Shown: positions 23,436 through 32,059 of the stretch, piece by piece
Layout of the letters: each line of letters begins with the position of its first letter
Position numbering within the stretch: position 1 is the stretch's first letter
Assembly (NCBI RefSeq): GCF_015680405.1
Contig: NZ_JADLJS010000022.1
Location: 1 to 64,000 of the forward strand
DNA from: Pseudomonas pudica
Lineage (GTDB): Bacteria > Pseudomonadota > Gammaproteobacteria > Pseudomonadales > Pseudomonadaceae
Reading direction: 5' to 3'
DNA: 64,000 nucleotides
Translations under genes and position numbers: made by a program
The notes under the pieces: model-generated
Database searches by the model: none
Told to the model about the DNA's origin: nothing
What the model saw: only the letters and a program-made list of their open reading frames with translations

Positions 23436-24470
23436 TCAGTTGTGCGCGTGCAGCGCCTCGTTCAGCTCGATGGCCGACTTGTGGGTCTTGCACTCCACCG
23501 CGCCGTTCAGCGAGTTGCGGCGGAACAGCAGGTCGGTCTGGCCGGCCAGGTCGCGGGCCTTGACCACTTTGACCAGCTGGTTGTTCTCGTCCAGCAGGTT
23601 CACCTTGGTACCGGCGGTGATGTACAGGCCGGCTTCGACGGTGTTGCGGTCGCCCAGCGGAATGCCGATACCGGCGTTGGCGCCGATCAGGCAGCCTTCG
23701 CCAACCTTGATGACGATGTTGCCGCCACCGGACAGGGTGCCCATGGTCGAGCAGCCGCCGCCCAGGTCCGAGCCCTTGCCGACGAATACGCCAGCGGAAA
23801 CGCGGCCCTCGATCATACCCGGGCCTTCGGTGCCAGCGTTAAAGTTGACGAAGCCTTCGTGCATGATGGTGGTGCCTTCGCCGATGTAGGCGCCCAGGCG
23901 CACGCGGGCGGTGTCGGCGATACGTACGCCGGCCGGGACCACGTAGTCGGTCATTTTCGGGAACTTGTCCACCGAGAATACTTCCAGCAGCTCGCCCTTC
24001 AGGCGCGCTTCCAGTTGCAGTTCGGCGAGTTCGGCCAGGTCGACCGCGCCCTGGTTGGTCCAGGCCACGTTCGGCAGCAGCGGGAAGATGCCGGCCAGGC
24101 TCACGCCGTGCGGCTTGACCAGGCGGTGGGACAGCAGGTGCAGCTTGAGGTAGGCCTCTGGGGTCGAGGTCAGCGCGGCATCTTCGGCCAGCAGCGTGGC
24201 GACCAGCGGCTTGTGGCTTTCGGCCAGGCGGGTCAGCAGGGCGGCCTGGGCGGCATCCACGCCTTTCACGGCTTCGGCCAGTTGCGCGGCCTGGGCGTTG
24301 CTGAAGGCGATGGCCTGGTTGCCACCTTGGTAACCGAGAACAGGGGCTACTGCAGCGACCAGTTCGGCGCTCGGGTTGAGCAGCGGTTGCGCATAGAACA
24401 CTTCCAGCCAGGCGCCCTGGCGGTTCTGGGAGCCGACACCGAAGGCCAGGCTGAACAGGGTATTGGACAT
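23436..24470 (-). CDS. dapD: tetrahydrodipicolinate N-succinyltransferase DapD
   Basis: DapD transfers succinyl from succinyl-CoA to tetrahydrodipicolinate in the succinylase branch of DAP/lysine synthesis. The 344-residue product is the long Pseudomonas/actinobacterial-type DapD, with an N-terminal domain (FSLAFGVGSQNRQGAWLEVF) and a left-handed beta-helix of hexapeptide repeats (RVRLGAYIGEGTTIMHEGFV, VGKGSDLGGGCSTMGTLSGG, NIVIKVGEGCLIGANAGIGI). The start is ATG 24470; an upstream in-frame start would read into the ArsC-like gene. The ArsC-like gene ends 31 bases before it, so they are probably co-transcribed. Confidence 0.95.
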   Translation of the reverse strand: MSNTLFSLAFGVGSQNRQGAWLEVFYAQPLLNPSAELVAAVAPVLGYQGGNQAIAFSNAQAAQLAEAVKGVDAAQAALLTRLAESHKPLVATLLAEDAALTSTPEAYLKLHLLSHRLVKPHGVSLAGIFPLLPNVAWTNQGAVDLAELAELQLEARLKGELLEVFSVDKFPKMTDYVVPAGVRIADTARVRLGAYIGEGTTIMHEGFVNFNAGTEGPGMIEGRVSAGVFVGKGSDLGGGCSTMGTLSGGGNIVIKVGEGCLIGANAGIGIPLGDRNTVEAGLYITAGTKVNLLDENNQLVKVVKARDLAGQTDLLFRRNSLNGAVECKTHKSAIELNEALHAHN

Positions 24471-24501
24471 GTGATTACCTCGTGCGAAATAGGGTAGGGG
24501 C

Positions 24502-24849
24502 TCAGGCCAAGGCAGCGGCGTACAGGTCGGGCTTGAAGCCGACCAGGGTACGCGCGCCAAGGTCGAGCACCGGGCGCTTGATCATCGACGGCTGGGCCAG
24601 CATCAGCTCGACGGCCTTGGCCTGGTCGAGGTCGGCCTTGCTGGCGTCGTCCAGCTTGCGGAAGGTGGTGCCGGCACGGTTGAGGATGACTTCCCAGCCG
24701 TGTTCGTCGCACCAGCGGTTCAGGCTGTCACGGTCGATGCCTTGGGTCTTGTAGTCGTGGAATTCGTAGGCGATGGCCTGGTCTTCGAGCCAGGTACGTG
24801 CCTTTTTCATGGTGTCACAGGCTTTTATGCCGTAGAGCGTGTAGGTCAT
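24502..24849 (-). CDS. ArsC/Spx family reductase-like protein (YffB type)
   Basis: A 115-residue thioredoxin-fold protein of the ArsC/Spx/YffB family. Seen: TLYGIKACDTMKKARTWLED at the N-terminus with the single conserved Cys (residue 10), YEFHDYKTQGIDRDSLNRW, and the Arg-bearing LNRAGTTFRKLDD and KRPVLDLG near the C-terminus. YffB-type members bind glutathione and are not proven arsenate reductases, so an arsenate role should not be assumed. Start is taken at MTYTLYG; an ATG nine bases earlier is possible. Pairing with dapD is common in Pseudomonas, with no clear reason. Confidence 0.88.
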   Translation of the reverse strand: MTYTLYGIKACDTMKKARTWLEDQAIAYEFHDYKTQGIDRDSLNRWCDEHGWEVILNRAGTTFRKLDDASKADLDQAKAVELMLAQPSMIKRPVLDLGARTLVGFKPDLYAAALA

Positions 24850-24858
24850 TGTGTGCAT

Positions 24859-25175
24859 TGGGGATCACAGGCGGCCCCAACCTCTCCGTTTACCGATTTC
24901 AGTCGCGGGATTATGCGGGAACGATCCTGTGAGCGCCACGGGTGTGCATGTCTTGCATCTCACAGGCACTGCAAGACTCAAGGCATGCATCTGCTAAGCG
25001 ACAAGAGGTCAAACCTGCGCCACCGACAAACCGAAGTATCATCATGTTACATATTCATCCGCCACCTGCGACTATCGTGCAGCGGCCCTGAATTGCCCAT
25101 CGCCGCTAACATATTGTTTCAATGGCGATGTTTCGCCCTGTTGTCGTTTCTGGTTCACAAAGGAAGCTTTCCCGG
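24859..25175. other. intergenic region between divergent ArsC-like and antiporter genes
   Basis: About 317 bases without a supported gene. It should hold the promoters of both divergent genes. TGTCTTGCATCTCACAGG near 24948 and an AT-rich AACATATTGTTTC near 25108-25120 are possible promoter parts, but no full -35/-10 pair is convincing. No riboswitch or RNA gene was recognised. Confidence 0.4.
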
Positions 25176-26822
25176 ATGCAGTCCGCCTACACCGTCCTCA
25201 TCCTGCTGACGCTGGTCAGCGTGTCGAAGCTGGTCGGCCGCATGATTCCGCTGCCCTTGCCGTTGGTACAGATCGCTGCCGGCGCCTTGCTTGCGTGGCC
25301 GACACTGGGCCTGCATGTGGCACTGGACCCCGAGCTGTTCCTGTTCCTGTTCCTGCCGCCGTTGCTGTTCGCCGACGGCTGGCGTATTCCCAAGCGCGAG
25401 TTGTGGCGCATTCGTGGGCCGGTGGTGGCGCTGGCCGTGGGTCTAGTGCTGTTTACCGTGGTCGGGGCGGGTTACTTCATTCACTGGCTGCTGCCGAGCA
25501 TCCCGCTGCCCGTGGCCTTCGCCCTGGCCGCAGTGTTGTCGCCAACCGACGCCGTGGCGGTTTCGGCCATTACCCAGGACCGCCTGCCCACCCCGCTGAT
25601 GCACATGCTCCAGGGCGAGGCCCTGATGAACGATGCCTCGGGCCTGGTGACCTTCAAGTTCGCCCTGGCGGCGGCAATCACCGGGGTGTTCTCGTTGACC
25701 GACGCAAGCTTCAGCTTCGTACTGGTCGCCCTGGGCGGCCTGGCGGTGGGCGTGGCCCTGAGCTGGCTGATCGGCCGCCTGCGTGCCTGGATGATTGCCC
25801 GCGGCTGGGACGACCCGGCCACCCACGTGGTGTTCATGTTGCTGCTGCCGTTCGCCGCCTACGTGCTGGCCGAGCGCCTGGGCGTGTCGGGCATCCTTTC
25901 GGCGGTGGCGGCCGGCATGATGCAGAGCTGGCTCGACCTGCTGCCACGGCAGACCAGCACGCGCCTGCTCAACCGCAGCGTGTGGTCGCTGCTGGAGTTC
26001 GCCTTCAACGGCCTGATCTTCCTGCTACTGGGCCTGCAACTGCCGGATATCATCAAGGCCGTGGTCAGCCATGAACCCACCGTCTGGCCGACCCTGGCCT
26101 GGCGCTGCCTGGACGTGGTGGCGATCTTTGTGGCGCTGATCTTGCTGCGGTTCATCTGGGTCCAGAGCATCTGGCGCTCGATCGGCGTGGTACGCCGCTG
26201 GCGCGGTAAGCCGGCGCTGGTGCTGATGCCCACGGCGCGTTCTTGCTGGTTGCTGACCCTGGGTGGGGTGCGCGGTGCGGTCACTCTGGCCGGCGTGATG
26301 TCGATTCCGTTGTTGATGGGTGCAGGCAAGGCCTTCCCGGAGCGTGACCTGCTGATCTTCATTGCGGCTGGGGTGATCCTGCTGTCGTTGATCAGTGCCT
26401 GTATCGCGCTGCCGCTGTTGCTGCGCGGGGTGACCAAGAGCCCGGACGAGCGCTTGCACCAGGAAGTGCAGGAGGCCTGGCGACGTACGGCCGAGGCGGC
26501 GATCCATGCGCTGGAGGCAGAGGAAGTGATCGACAGCAATGCGCCGCAGGATGCCGCGCAGGCGACCCTGGCGACCGAGTTGAAGGCGCGCTTGATGGCG
26601 GAATACCGCGATGAGCTGGACAGCTACAACGACAGCGCCGAAGCCAAGGCGCTGGCCGAGCAGATGGACCTGCTGGAGCGGCGTTTGCGCTTGCGGGCGC
26701 TGCGGGCGCAGCGGCTGGAGCTGTATGAGCTGCATCGCCAACATCTGGTGGGGGATGAAGTGGTACGTCAGGTGCTGGGTGAGCTGGATATGAGTGAAGC
26801 GAACCTAGGGGCGGTCAGGTAG
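25176..26822 (+). CDS. Na+/H+ antiporter, CPA1 (NhaP/YjcE-like) family
   Basis: A 548-residue inner-membrane monovalent cation/proton antiporter. About 12 hydrophobic segments span residues 1-420; the key motifs are LSPTDAVAVSAI (about residues 121-132) and GEALMNDASGLVTFKFA (about 147-163, containing the ND ion-site pair of CPA1 proteins). A 120-residue cytoplasmic tail follows, helical and charged (EVQEAWRRTAEAAIHALEAE to ERRLRLRALRAQRLELYELH), probably regulatory or coiled-coil. ATG 25176 with an upstream GGAAG is preferred to a start 54 bases earlier. It is convergent with dapC. Confidence 0.92.
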   Translation: MQSAYTVLILLTLVSVSKLVGRMIPLPLPLVQIAAGALLAWPTLGLHVALDPELFLFLFLPPLLFADGWRIPKRELWRIRGPVVALAVGLVLFTVVGAGYFIHWLLPSIPLPVAFALAAVLSPTDAVAVSAITQDRLPTPLMHMLQGEALMNDASGLVTFKFALAAAITGVFSLTDASFSFVLVALGGLAVGVALSWLIGRLRAWMIARGWDDPATHVVFMLLLPFAAYVLAERLGVSGILSAVAAGMMQSWLDLLPRQTSTRLLNRSVWSLLEFAFNGLIFLLLGLQLPDIIKAVVSHEPTVWPTLAWRCLDVVAIFVALILLRFIWVQSIWRSIGVVRRWRGKPALVLMPTARSCWLLTLGGVRGAVTLAGVMSIPLLMGAGKAFPERDLLIFIAAGVILLSLISACIALPLLLRGVTKSPDERLHQEVQEAWRRTAEAAIHALEAEEVIDSNAPQDAAQATLATELKARLMAEYRDELDSYNDSAEAKALAEQMDLLERRLRLRALRAQRLELYELHRQHLVGDEVVRQVLGELDMSEANLGAVR

Positions 26823-26828
26823 ACCGCA

Positions 26829-26948
26829 GGGGCCGCTTTGCGGCCCTTTCGCCGGCAAGCCAGCTCCCACAGGTAATGCACAGGGCCTGAGGTTGATGCG
26901 GTCAGAGTGGGAGCTGGCTTGCTGGCGAAAGGGGCGCAAAGCGCCCCC
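26829..26948. repeat. REP inverted pair with GC hairpins
   Basis: GGGGCCGCTTTGCGGCCC at 26829 leads into CGCCGGCAAGCCAGCTCCCA (to 26872). The complement GTGGGAGCTGGCTTGCTGGC at 26907 leads into a GGGGCGC/GCGCCCC hairpin ending about 26948. It lies between the convergent antiporter gene and dapC. Confidence 0.8.
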
Positions 26949-26958
26949 CTTGAGCGAA

Positions 26959-28155
26959 TCAGCGGTTCTGCAGAAATGCGCGAATCCGCTCTGCCGCCTC
27001 GATGCACTCGGCCAGCGGCGCAACCAGCGCCATGCGCACACGCCCGGCGCCCGGGTTCACGCCATCCACTTCGCGCGACAGGTACGACCCCGGCACCACT
27101 GTCACATGCTGGGCCTCGAACAGGTCGCGGGTGAACTCGGCATCGTCGCCTGGCACCTTGGCCCACAGGTAGAAGCTGCCATCCGGCCGCTGCACATCCA
27201 GCACCGGTTGCAGGATATCCAGCACGGCATCGTACTTGGCGCGGTACTGATCGCGGTTCTCGCGCACATGCGTCTCGTCCTGCCAGGCTGCGATGCTGGC
27301 CAGCTGGGTTTGTACCGGCATGGCGCAGCCGTGGTAGGTACGGTACAGCAGGAACGGCTTGATGATCTCGGCGTCACCGGCGACGAAGCCCGAGCGCAGG
27401 CCAGGCAGGTTGGAGCGCTTGGACAGGCTGTGGAATACCACGCAGCGCTTGAAGTCGCTGCGGCCCAGTTCCGCACAGGCAGTCAGCAGGCCTGGTGGCG
27501 GGGCATCCTCGTCGAAGTACAGCTCGCTGTAGCATTCATCGGCAGCAATCACGAAGTCGTGCTCGTCGGCCAGGGCAATCAGCTTCTTCAGGGTGCCCAT
27601 CGGCACCAGTGCGCCGGTGGGGTTGCCCGGCGAACACAGGAACAGGATCTGGCAACGCTTCCACACTTCAGCCGGCACGGCGTCGAAGTCGGGGTTGAAC
27701 CCGTTGCTCTCCAGGCACGGCAGGTAGTGCGGGGTAGCACCGGCCAGCAGCGCTGCGCCTTCGTAGATCTGGTAGAACGGGTTGGGGCTGACCACCAGGC
27801 CGTCATCGGCGCGGTTGACCACGGCCTGGGTGAAGGCGAACAGTGCTTCACGGGTGCCGTTGACCGGCAGGATGTGGCGGTCGGCATCCAGCCAGCCGGC
27901 CGGTACGCCGAAGCGCCGCTCGCACCACTGGCCGATGGCCTGGCGCAGGGCCGGCAGGCCGATGGTGCTTGGGTACACTGCCAGCTTGTCGAGGTTGTCG
28001 GCCATGGCCTGGGCGACGAACGCCGGCGATTCGTGCTTCGGCTCACCGATCGACAGGGCGATGGCGCGCTTGTCCGCCGCAGGCGCAACGCTGCCCAGCA
28101 GGGCGCGGAGTTTTTCGAACGGGTAGGGCTGAAGCTGGGTCAAGGCATGGTTCAT
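26959..28155 (-). CDS. dapC: N-succinyldiaminopimelate aminotransferase DapC
   Basis: DapC converts N-succinyl-2-amino-6-ketopimelate to N-succinyl-L,L-DAP using glutamate and PLP, between DapD and DapE. The 398-residue class I/II aminotransferase shows KRAIALSIGEPKHESPAFVA at the N-terminus, LPVNGTREALFAF, FLCSPGNPTGALVP, IAADECYSELYFD (PLP Asp/Tyr), and the PLP lysine in FHSLSKRSNLPGLRSGF. The N-terminal LNPYPFEKL-like opening (LQPYPFEKLRALL) is characteristic of this subfamily. It follows glnD by 30 bases, in a map-glnD-dapC unit. Confidence 0.94.
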   Translation of the reverse strand: MNHALTQLQPYPFEKLRALLGSVAPAADKRAIALSIGEPKHESPAFVAQAMADNLDKLAVYPSTIGLPALRQAIGQWCERRFGVPAGWLDADRHILPVNGTREALFAFTQAVVNRADDGLVVSPNPFYQIYEGAALLAGATPHYLPCLESNGFNPDFDAVPAEVWKRCQILFLCSPGNPTGALVPMGTLKKLIALADEHDFVIAADECYSELYFDEDAPPPGLLTACAELGRSDFKRCVVFHSLSKRSNLPGLRSGFVAGDAEIIKPFLLYRTYHGCAMPVQTQLASIAAWQDETHVRENRDQYRAKYDAVLDILQPVLDVQRPDGSFYLWAKVPGDDAEFTRDLFEAQHVTVVPGSYLSREVDGVNPGAGRVRMALVAPLAECIEAAERIRAFLQNR

Positions 28156-28185
28156 CGGCGCAAGGTCTCGTCAATCGTCTAATCG

Positions 28186-30888
28186 TTAAAAGGTCACGCG
28201 GGTAGGGCTGGCATCGCTGGCCTGGCCGGCCTGCAACTGCTGGACGATGGCCTCCTGCAGTCGGCTGCACAGCTGTGGGTCGGACAGCGGCTGGTTGTCG
28301 GCATCGGTGATGAAGAAAACGTCTTCCACCCGCTCGCCAAGGGTGGCGATCTTGGCGTTCTGCAGCGACAGGTCGAACTCCAGGAAGATGCGCCCCAGCC
28401 GGGCCAGCAGGCCTGGGCGGTCGGGCGCGGTGATTTCGAGGATGGTCACCGGACGCTGGGCATCGTTGAGGATGGTCACCTGTGGCGGGAAGTCGAAGTG
28501 CTTGAGCTGGCGCGGTACCCGGCGCTGGATGATGGTCGGGTAGTCCTCGGGGTTGCGCAGCGCTTCGGTCAGGCCGTCGCGGATCTGCTTGACCCGCTGC
28601 GGGTTGTCGCCGATCGAGCCGCCGTCGTTGTCCAGCACGATGTAGGTGTCGAGGGTGAACTGGCTGCTCGAGGTGATGATCCGCGCGTCATGAATGTTCA
28701 GGTTCAGCTGCGACATGGCCGCCACCGTCACGGCGAAGAAGTCGTGCTGGTCCGGGGCATAGATGAAAATCTGCGTGCCACCCTCGAACTCGCGCTGGGT
28801 GGTTTCCTTGATCAGCACCAGCGGCCCGCCATCGGCCGGCTGCTGGAGGATCGCGTCACTGTGCCAGGCCACATCGGCGGCGGTGTGCTTGAGGAAGTAG
28901 TCATCGCCCAGCTGCGACCACAGCTGCTCGACGTCGTCCGGGTCTGTGCCTTCGCGCACCAGGATATCCAGCGCCGCCGTTTGGGTCTGGCGAATCTGCT
29001 CCTCGCGGTCCAGCGGGTTTTCCAGGCCACGGCGCAGGGCGCGCTTGGTCTCGGTGTACAACTGGCGCAGCAGGCTGGCCCGCCACGAGTTCCACAGGCT
29101 GGGGTTGGTTGCGTTGATATCGGCCACGGTCAGCACGTACAGGTAGTCCAGGCGCGTCTCGTCACCCACGTGCAGGGCAAAATCGTTGATCACCTGTGGG
29201 TCGGACAGGTCTTTGCGCTGGGCGGTGGTCGACATCACCAGGTGGTTCTGCACCAGCCAGACGATCAGTCGGCTGTCCCAGGCGGGCAACTGGTGGCGTT
29301 CGCAGAACTTCTTCGCATCCACCGCACCCAGCTCGGAATGGTCGCCCTGGCGGCCCTTGCCGATGTCGTGGTACAGGCCGGCCAGGTAGATCAGCTCGGG
29401 CTTGGGCAGACGGCCCATGAGCTTGCTGGCCAGCGGGAATTTCTCGGACACCGGCGTGTATTGCAGCTTGCGCAGGTGCTTGATGAGGTTGAGGGTGTGC
29501 GCATCGACCGTATAGATGTGGAACAGGTCGTGCTGCATCTGCCCGACGATCAGGCCGAACTCCGGCAGGTAACGTCCAAGGATGCCGTAGCGGTTCATCC
29601 GCCGCAGGTTGCGGTGGATGCCGATTTCGCACTTGAACAGCTCGATGAACAGGCTGGTGTTGCGGATATCGGTGCGGAAGGTATCGTCGATCAGGTGCCT
29701 GTGTTCGCGCAGCAGCCGCACGGTATCGGCGCGTACGCCCTTGATCTCGGGGTGCTGGGCCATCAGCACGAAGATTTCCAGCATGGCGAACGGCGTGCGT
29801 TTGAACACGTTCGGCCTGGCCGCTTCTATATAACCGTCATGCAGGCGGAAGCGCGCATTCAGCGGCTGGGTGGTGCCGCTGTCGTCATCGGCGAGGATGA
29901 CCTCCTCGAAGTGCTGGATGATCAGGTCGCACAGCTGGCTGATGCTCATCACCACCCGGTAGTACTGCTGCATGAACTGCTCGATCGCCCGCTTGGGGTT
30001 GTCGTCGCTGTAGCCCAGCAGTGCGGCGATGCTGCGCTGGTGGTCGAACAGCAGGCGGTCCTCGGCGCGCCCGGCCAGCATGTGCAAGGCGTAGCGCACC
30101 TTCCACAGGAAGTCCTGGGACGAGGCCAGCAGCTCGTTCTCGCTTTCCAGCAGGAAACCTTCGCCGGCCAGCGCGTGCAGGTTGAGGGTGCCGTACTGGC
30201 GCCGGGCCACCCACAGCACCGTCTGGATGTCCCGCAGGCCACCTGGCGAGCCTTTCACATTGGGTTCGAGGTTGTACTCGGTGTCGTTGTACTTGTGGTG
30301 ACGGGCCTTGAGTTCGGCCCGCTTGGCCAGGAAGAAATCCTTGCTCGGCCACATGTGCGCAGTACTGGTCACCTCCAGCATGCGCTGGCGCAGGGCTTCG
30401 GGGCCGGCAACGGTGCGGCTTTCCATCAGGTTGGTGATGACCGTCAGGTCGGCGCGGGCCTGCTCGGCGCACTCGTCGACGGTACGCACGCTCTGGCCAA
30501 CTTCCAGGCCGATGTCCCACAGCAGGGTGAGAAAACGCTCGATGGCGTCGCGGTACTGCTCGTGTTCGGCAGCACCCAGCAGGATCAGCAGGTCGATGTC
30601 CGAATGCGGGTGCAGCTCACCGCGGCCGTAGCCACCCACCGCGACCAGGGCGATGCCGCTCTGGTCGCCCCAGTCGAACTGGTTCCAGGCCTGTTGCAGG
30701 ATGTTGTCGACGAGCCAGGCGCGGGCCTCGATCAGTGGGCGGATGTCGCTGCCACTGCGGAAACGCTTGTCGAGCACCTCGCCGGCCTGGCGGATGGCTT
30801 TCTTGAAGGCGGCGATGGGGCTCGCCTTGAGGGCCAGTTCCGCCTGGAACTGGCCGCGGTCGAACAGCTCGGGATCCACCTGGGGCAT
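28186..30888 (-). CDS. glnD: bifunctional PII uridylyltransferase/uridylyl-removing enzyme GlnD
   Basis: GlnD senses glutamine and adds or removes UMP on PII proteins, setting glutamine synthetase activity and nitrogen gene expression. The 900-residue product has the nucleotidyltransferase motif VGGYGRGELHPHSDIDLLIL (about residues 83-102), the central PII-uridylyltransferase region, the HD hydrolase motif LYHDIGKGRQGDHSELG (about 510-526), and two C-terminal ACT domains (FFAVTVAAMSQLNLNIHDAR and ILEITAPDRPGLLARLGRIF). Length matches E. coli GlnD (890). It lies between map and dapC on the minus strand. Confidence 0.97.
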   Translation of the reverse strand: MPQVDPELFDRGQFQAELALKASPIAAFKKAIRQAGEVLDKRFRSGSDIRPLIEARAWLVDNILQQAWNQFDWGDQSGIALVAVGGYGRGELHPHSDIDLLILLGAAEHEQYRDAIERFLTLLWDIGLEVGQSVRTVDECAEQARADLTVITNLMESRTVAGPEALRQRMLEVTSTAHMWPSKDFFLAKRAELKARHHKYNDTEYNLEPNVKGSPGGLRDIQTVLWVARRQYGTLNLHALAGEGFLLESENELLASSQDFLWKVRYALHMLAGRAEDRLLFDHQRSIAALLGYSDDNPKRAIEQFMQQYYRVVMSISQLCDLIIQHFEEVILADDDSGTTQPLNARFRLHDGYIEAARPNVFKRTPFAMLEIFVLMAQHPEIKGVRADTVRLLREHRHLIDDTFRTDIRNTSLFIELFKCEIGIHRNLRRMNRYGILGRYLPEFGLIVGQMQHDLFHIYTVDAHTLNLIKHLRKLQYTPVSEKFPLASKLMGRLPKPELIYLAGLYHDIGKGRQGDHSELGAVDAKKFCERHQLPAWDSRLIVWLVQNHLVMSTTAQRKDLSDPQVINDFALHVGDETRLDYLYVLTVADINATNPSLWNSWRASLLRQLYTETKRALRRGLENPLDREEQIRQTQTAALDILVREGTDPDDVEQLWSQLGDDYFLKHTAADVAWHSDAILQQPADGGPLVLIKETTQREFEGGTQIFIYAPDQHDFFAVTVAAMSQLNLNIHDARIITSSSQFTLDTYIVLDNDGGSIGDNPQRVKQIRDGLTEALRNPEDYPTIIQRRVPRQLKHFDFPPQVTILNDAQRPVTILEITAPDRPGLLARLGRIFLEFDLSLQNAKIATLGERVEDVFFITDADNQPLSDPQLCSRLQEAIVQQLQAGQASDASPTRVTF

Positions 30889-30930
30889 CGCGTCACGTTC
30901 CTGTCGTGGGGGTGGCCTGTCGGAGTGCGG

Positions 30931-31713
30931 TCAGGCCGAGGTGCGCGGGATGGTGTCGTCCTTGCGCAGGGTGAAGATCTCGTAGCCGGTCGCAGTCACT
31001 ACCAGGGTGTGCTCCCACTGGGCCGAGAGCTTGCGGTCCTTGGTGATGGCGGTCCAGCCGTCGCCCAGCACCTTGGTGTCGGCCTTGCCCTGGTTGATCA
31101 TCGGCTCGATGGTGAAGGTCATGCCTTCCTTCAGCTCCATGCCAGTGCCAGCGCGGCCGTAGTGCAGGATCTGCGGCTCCTCGTGGAACACCTTGCCGAT
31201 GCCGTGGCCGCAGAACTCGCGCACTACCGAGAAGCCGTTCTTTTCAGCGTGCTTCTGGATCACTTCGCCGATGTCGCCCAGGCGGCAGCCCGGCTTGACC
31301 AGTTCGATGGCCTTGTACATGCACTCCTGGGTGACCTTGGACAGGCGCTCCGCCCATACCGGCACGGTGCCGACGTGGAACATGCGGCTGGTGTCGCCGT
31401 GGTAGCCGTCCTTGATCACGGTGACGTCGATGTTCAGCGTGTCACCGTCCTTGAGTGGCTTGTCGTTGGGGATGCCGTGGCAGACCACATGGTTGATCGA
31501 GGTGCAGATCGACTTCGGGTAGCCCTTGTAGTTGAGCGGCGCCGGGATGGCCTGCTGGACGTTGACGATATAGTCGTGGCAGAGGCGGTCCAGCTCTTCG
31601 GTGGTGACACCGGGCTTGACGTGTTCCTCGATCATTTCCAGCACCTCGGCGGCCAGGCGGCCGGCGATGCGCATCTTCTCGATGTCTTCTGCGGTCTTGA
31701 TGGTGACGGTCAT
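30931..31713 (-). CDS. map: methionine aminopeptidase, type I
   Basis: Removes the initiator Met from new proteins in the cytoplasm with a dinuclear metal site. The 260-residue product is a type Ia enzyme: VVCHGIPNDKPLKDGDTLNI (His near residue 78), DVTVIKDGYHGDTSRMFHVG with the two ligand Asp, GHGIGKVFHEEPQ with the ligand His, FTIEPMINQG with a ligand Glu, and a last Glu in SAQWEHTLVVT. It is divergent from rpsB, a conserved arrangement, and heads the map-glnD-dapC unit. Confidence 0.97.
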   Translation of the reverse strand: MTVTIKTAEDIEKMRIAGRLAAEVLEMIEEHVKPGVTTEELDRLCHDYIVNVQQAIPAPLNYKGYPKSICTSINHVVCHGIPNDKPLKDGDTLNIDVTVIKDGYHGDTSRMFHVGTVPVWAERLSKVTQECMYKAIELVKPGCRLGDIGEVIQKHAEKNGFSVVREFCGHGIGKVFHEEPQILHYGRAGTGMELKEGMTFTIEPMINQGKADTKVLGDGWTAITKDRKLSAQWEHTLVVTATGYEIFTLRKDDTIPRTSA

Positions 31714-31888
31714 TACAGGCTCTCTACAGCGCCGTGCACGGCGCGAACAAACGGGAAAGGCCGGATTCTAGCAGAGCAGGGCGCCGATCGGTCGGGATAA
31801 AGGCGGCCATGCTGCTGTCTATAGCTGGCATTCTGGCGCGAAAGCCGGGGTGCTGCAAAAGCCGCTGACGGACGCAACAGCATTCGGG

Positions 31889-31917
31889 TTCCGTTCGGCC
31901 GCGGTCTGTGGTATAAA
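31889..31917 (+). promoter_or_regulatory. probable rpsB promoter
   Basis: TATAAA (31912-31917) is a good -10 box. TTCCGT (31889-31894), 17 bases upstream, is a poor -35. A start about 31924 would give an rpsB leader of roughly 135 bases. The rest of the map-rpsB gap (31714-31888) holds no supported gene and should contain the divergent map promoter. Confidence 0.55.
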
Positions 31918-31924
31918 ATGCGCC

Positions 31925-32059
31925 GCTTTCGGGGACGACCCCGTAAGCACTTAACCCACACACGTGTCGACACGATGACCTGGGTGCCCCGAGTTGCAGA
32001 ATTCGCGGGTTGGTCATTGGGATACGTGGAGGCCCAACCCGACTTATCAAGGAACTATC
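31925..32059 (+). promoter_or_regulatory. rpsB 5' leader, S2 autoregulatory element
   Basis: The leader contains GGGATACGTGGAGGC (32019-32033), a motif I recall as conserved in gamma-proteobacterial rpsB leaders including E. coli. It is enclosed by a 7-bp helix, GGGTTGG (32007-32013) with CCAACCC (32034-32040). Ribosomal protein S2 represses rpsB-tsf by binding this kind of leader. A further hairpin GGGGA/TCCCC-like segment is at the 5' end. AAGGA precedes the start codon. Confidence 0.7.

Noticed and set aside
24502..24849. Arsenate resistance operon
   Set aside because: Only a YffB-type ArsC-like gene is present; there is no arsB, acr3, arsH or ArsR regulator nearby.
28498..31800. 1100-codon open frame antisense to glnD and map
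   Set aside because: Both genes below it have full catalytic motifs; long antisense frames arise from GC-biased third codon positions.
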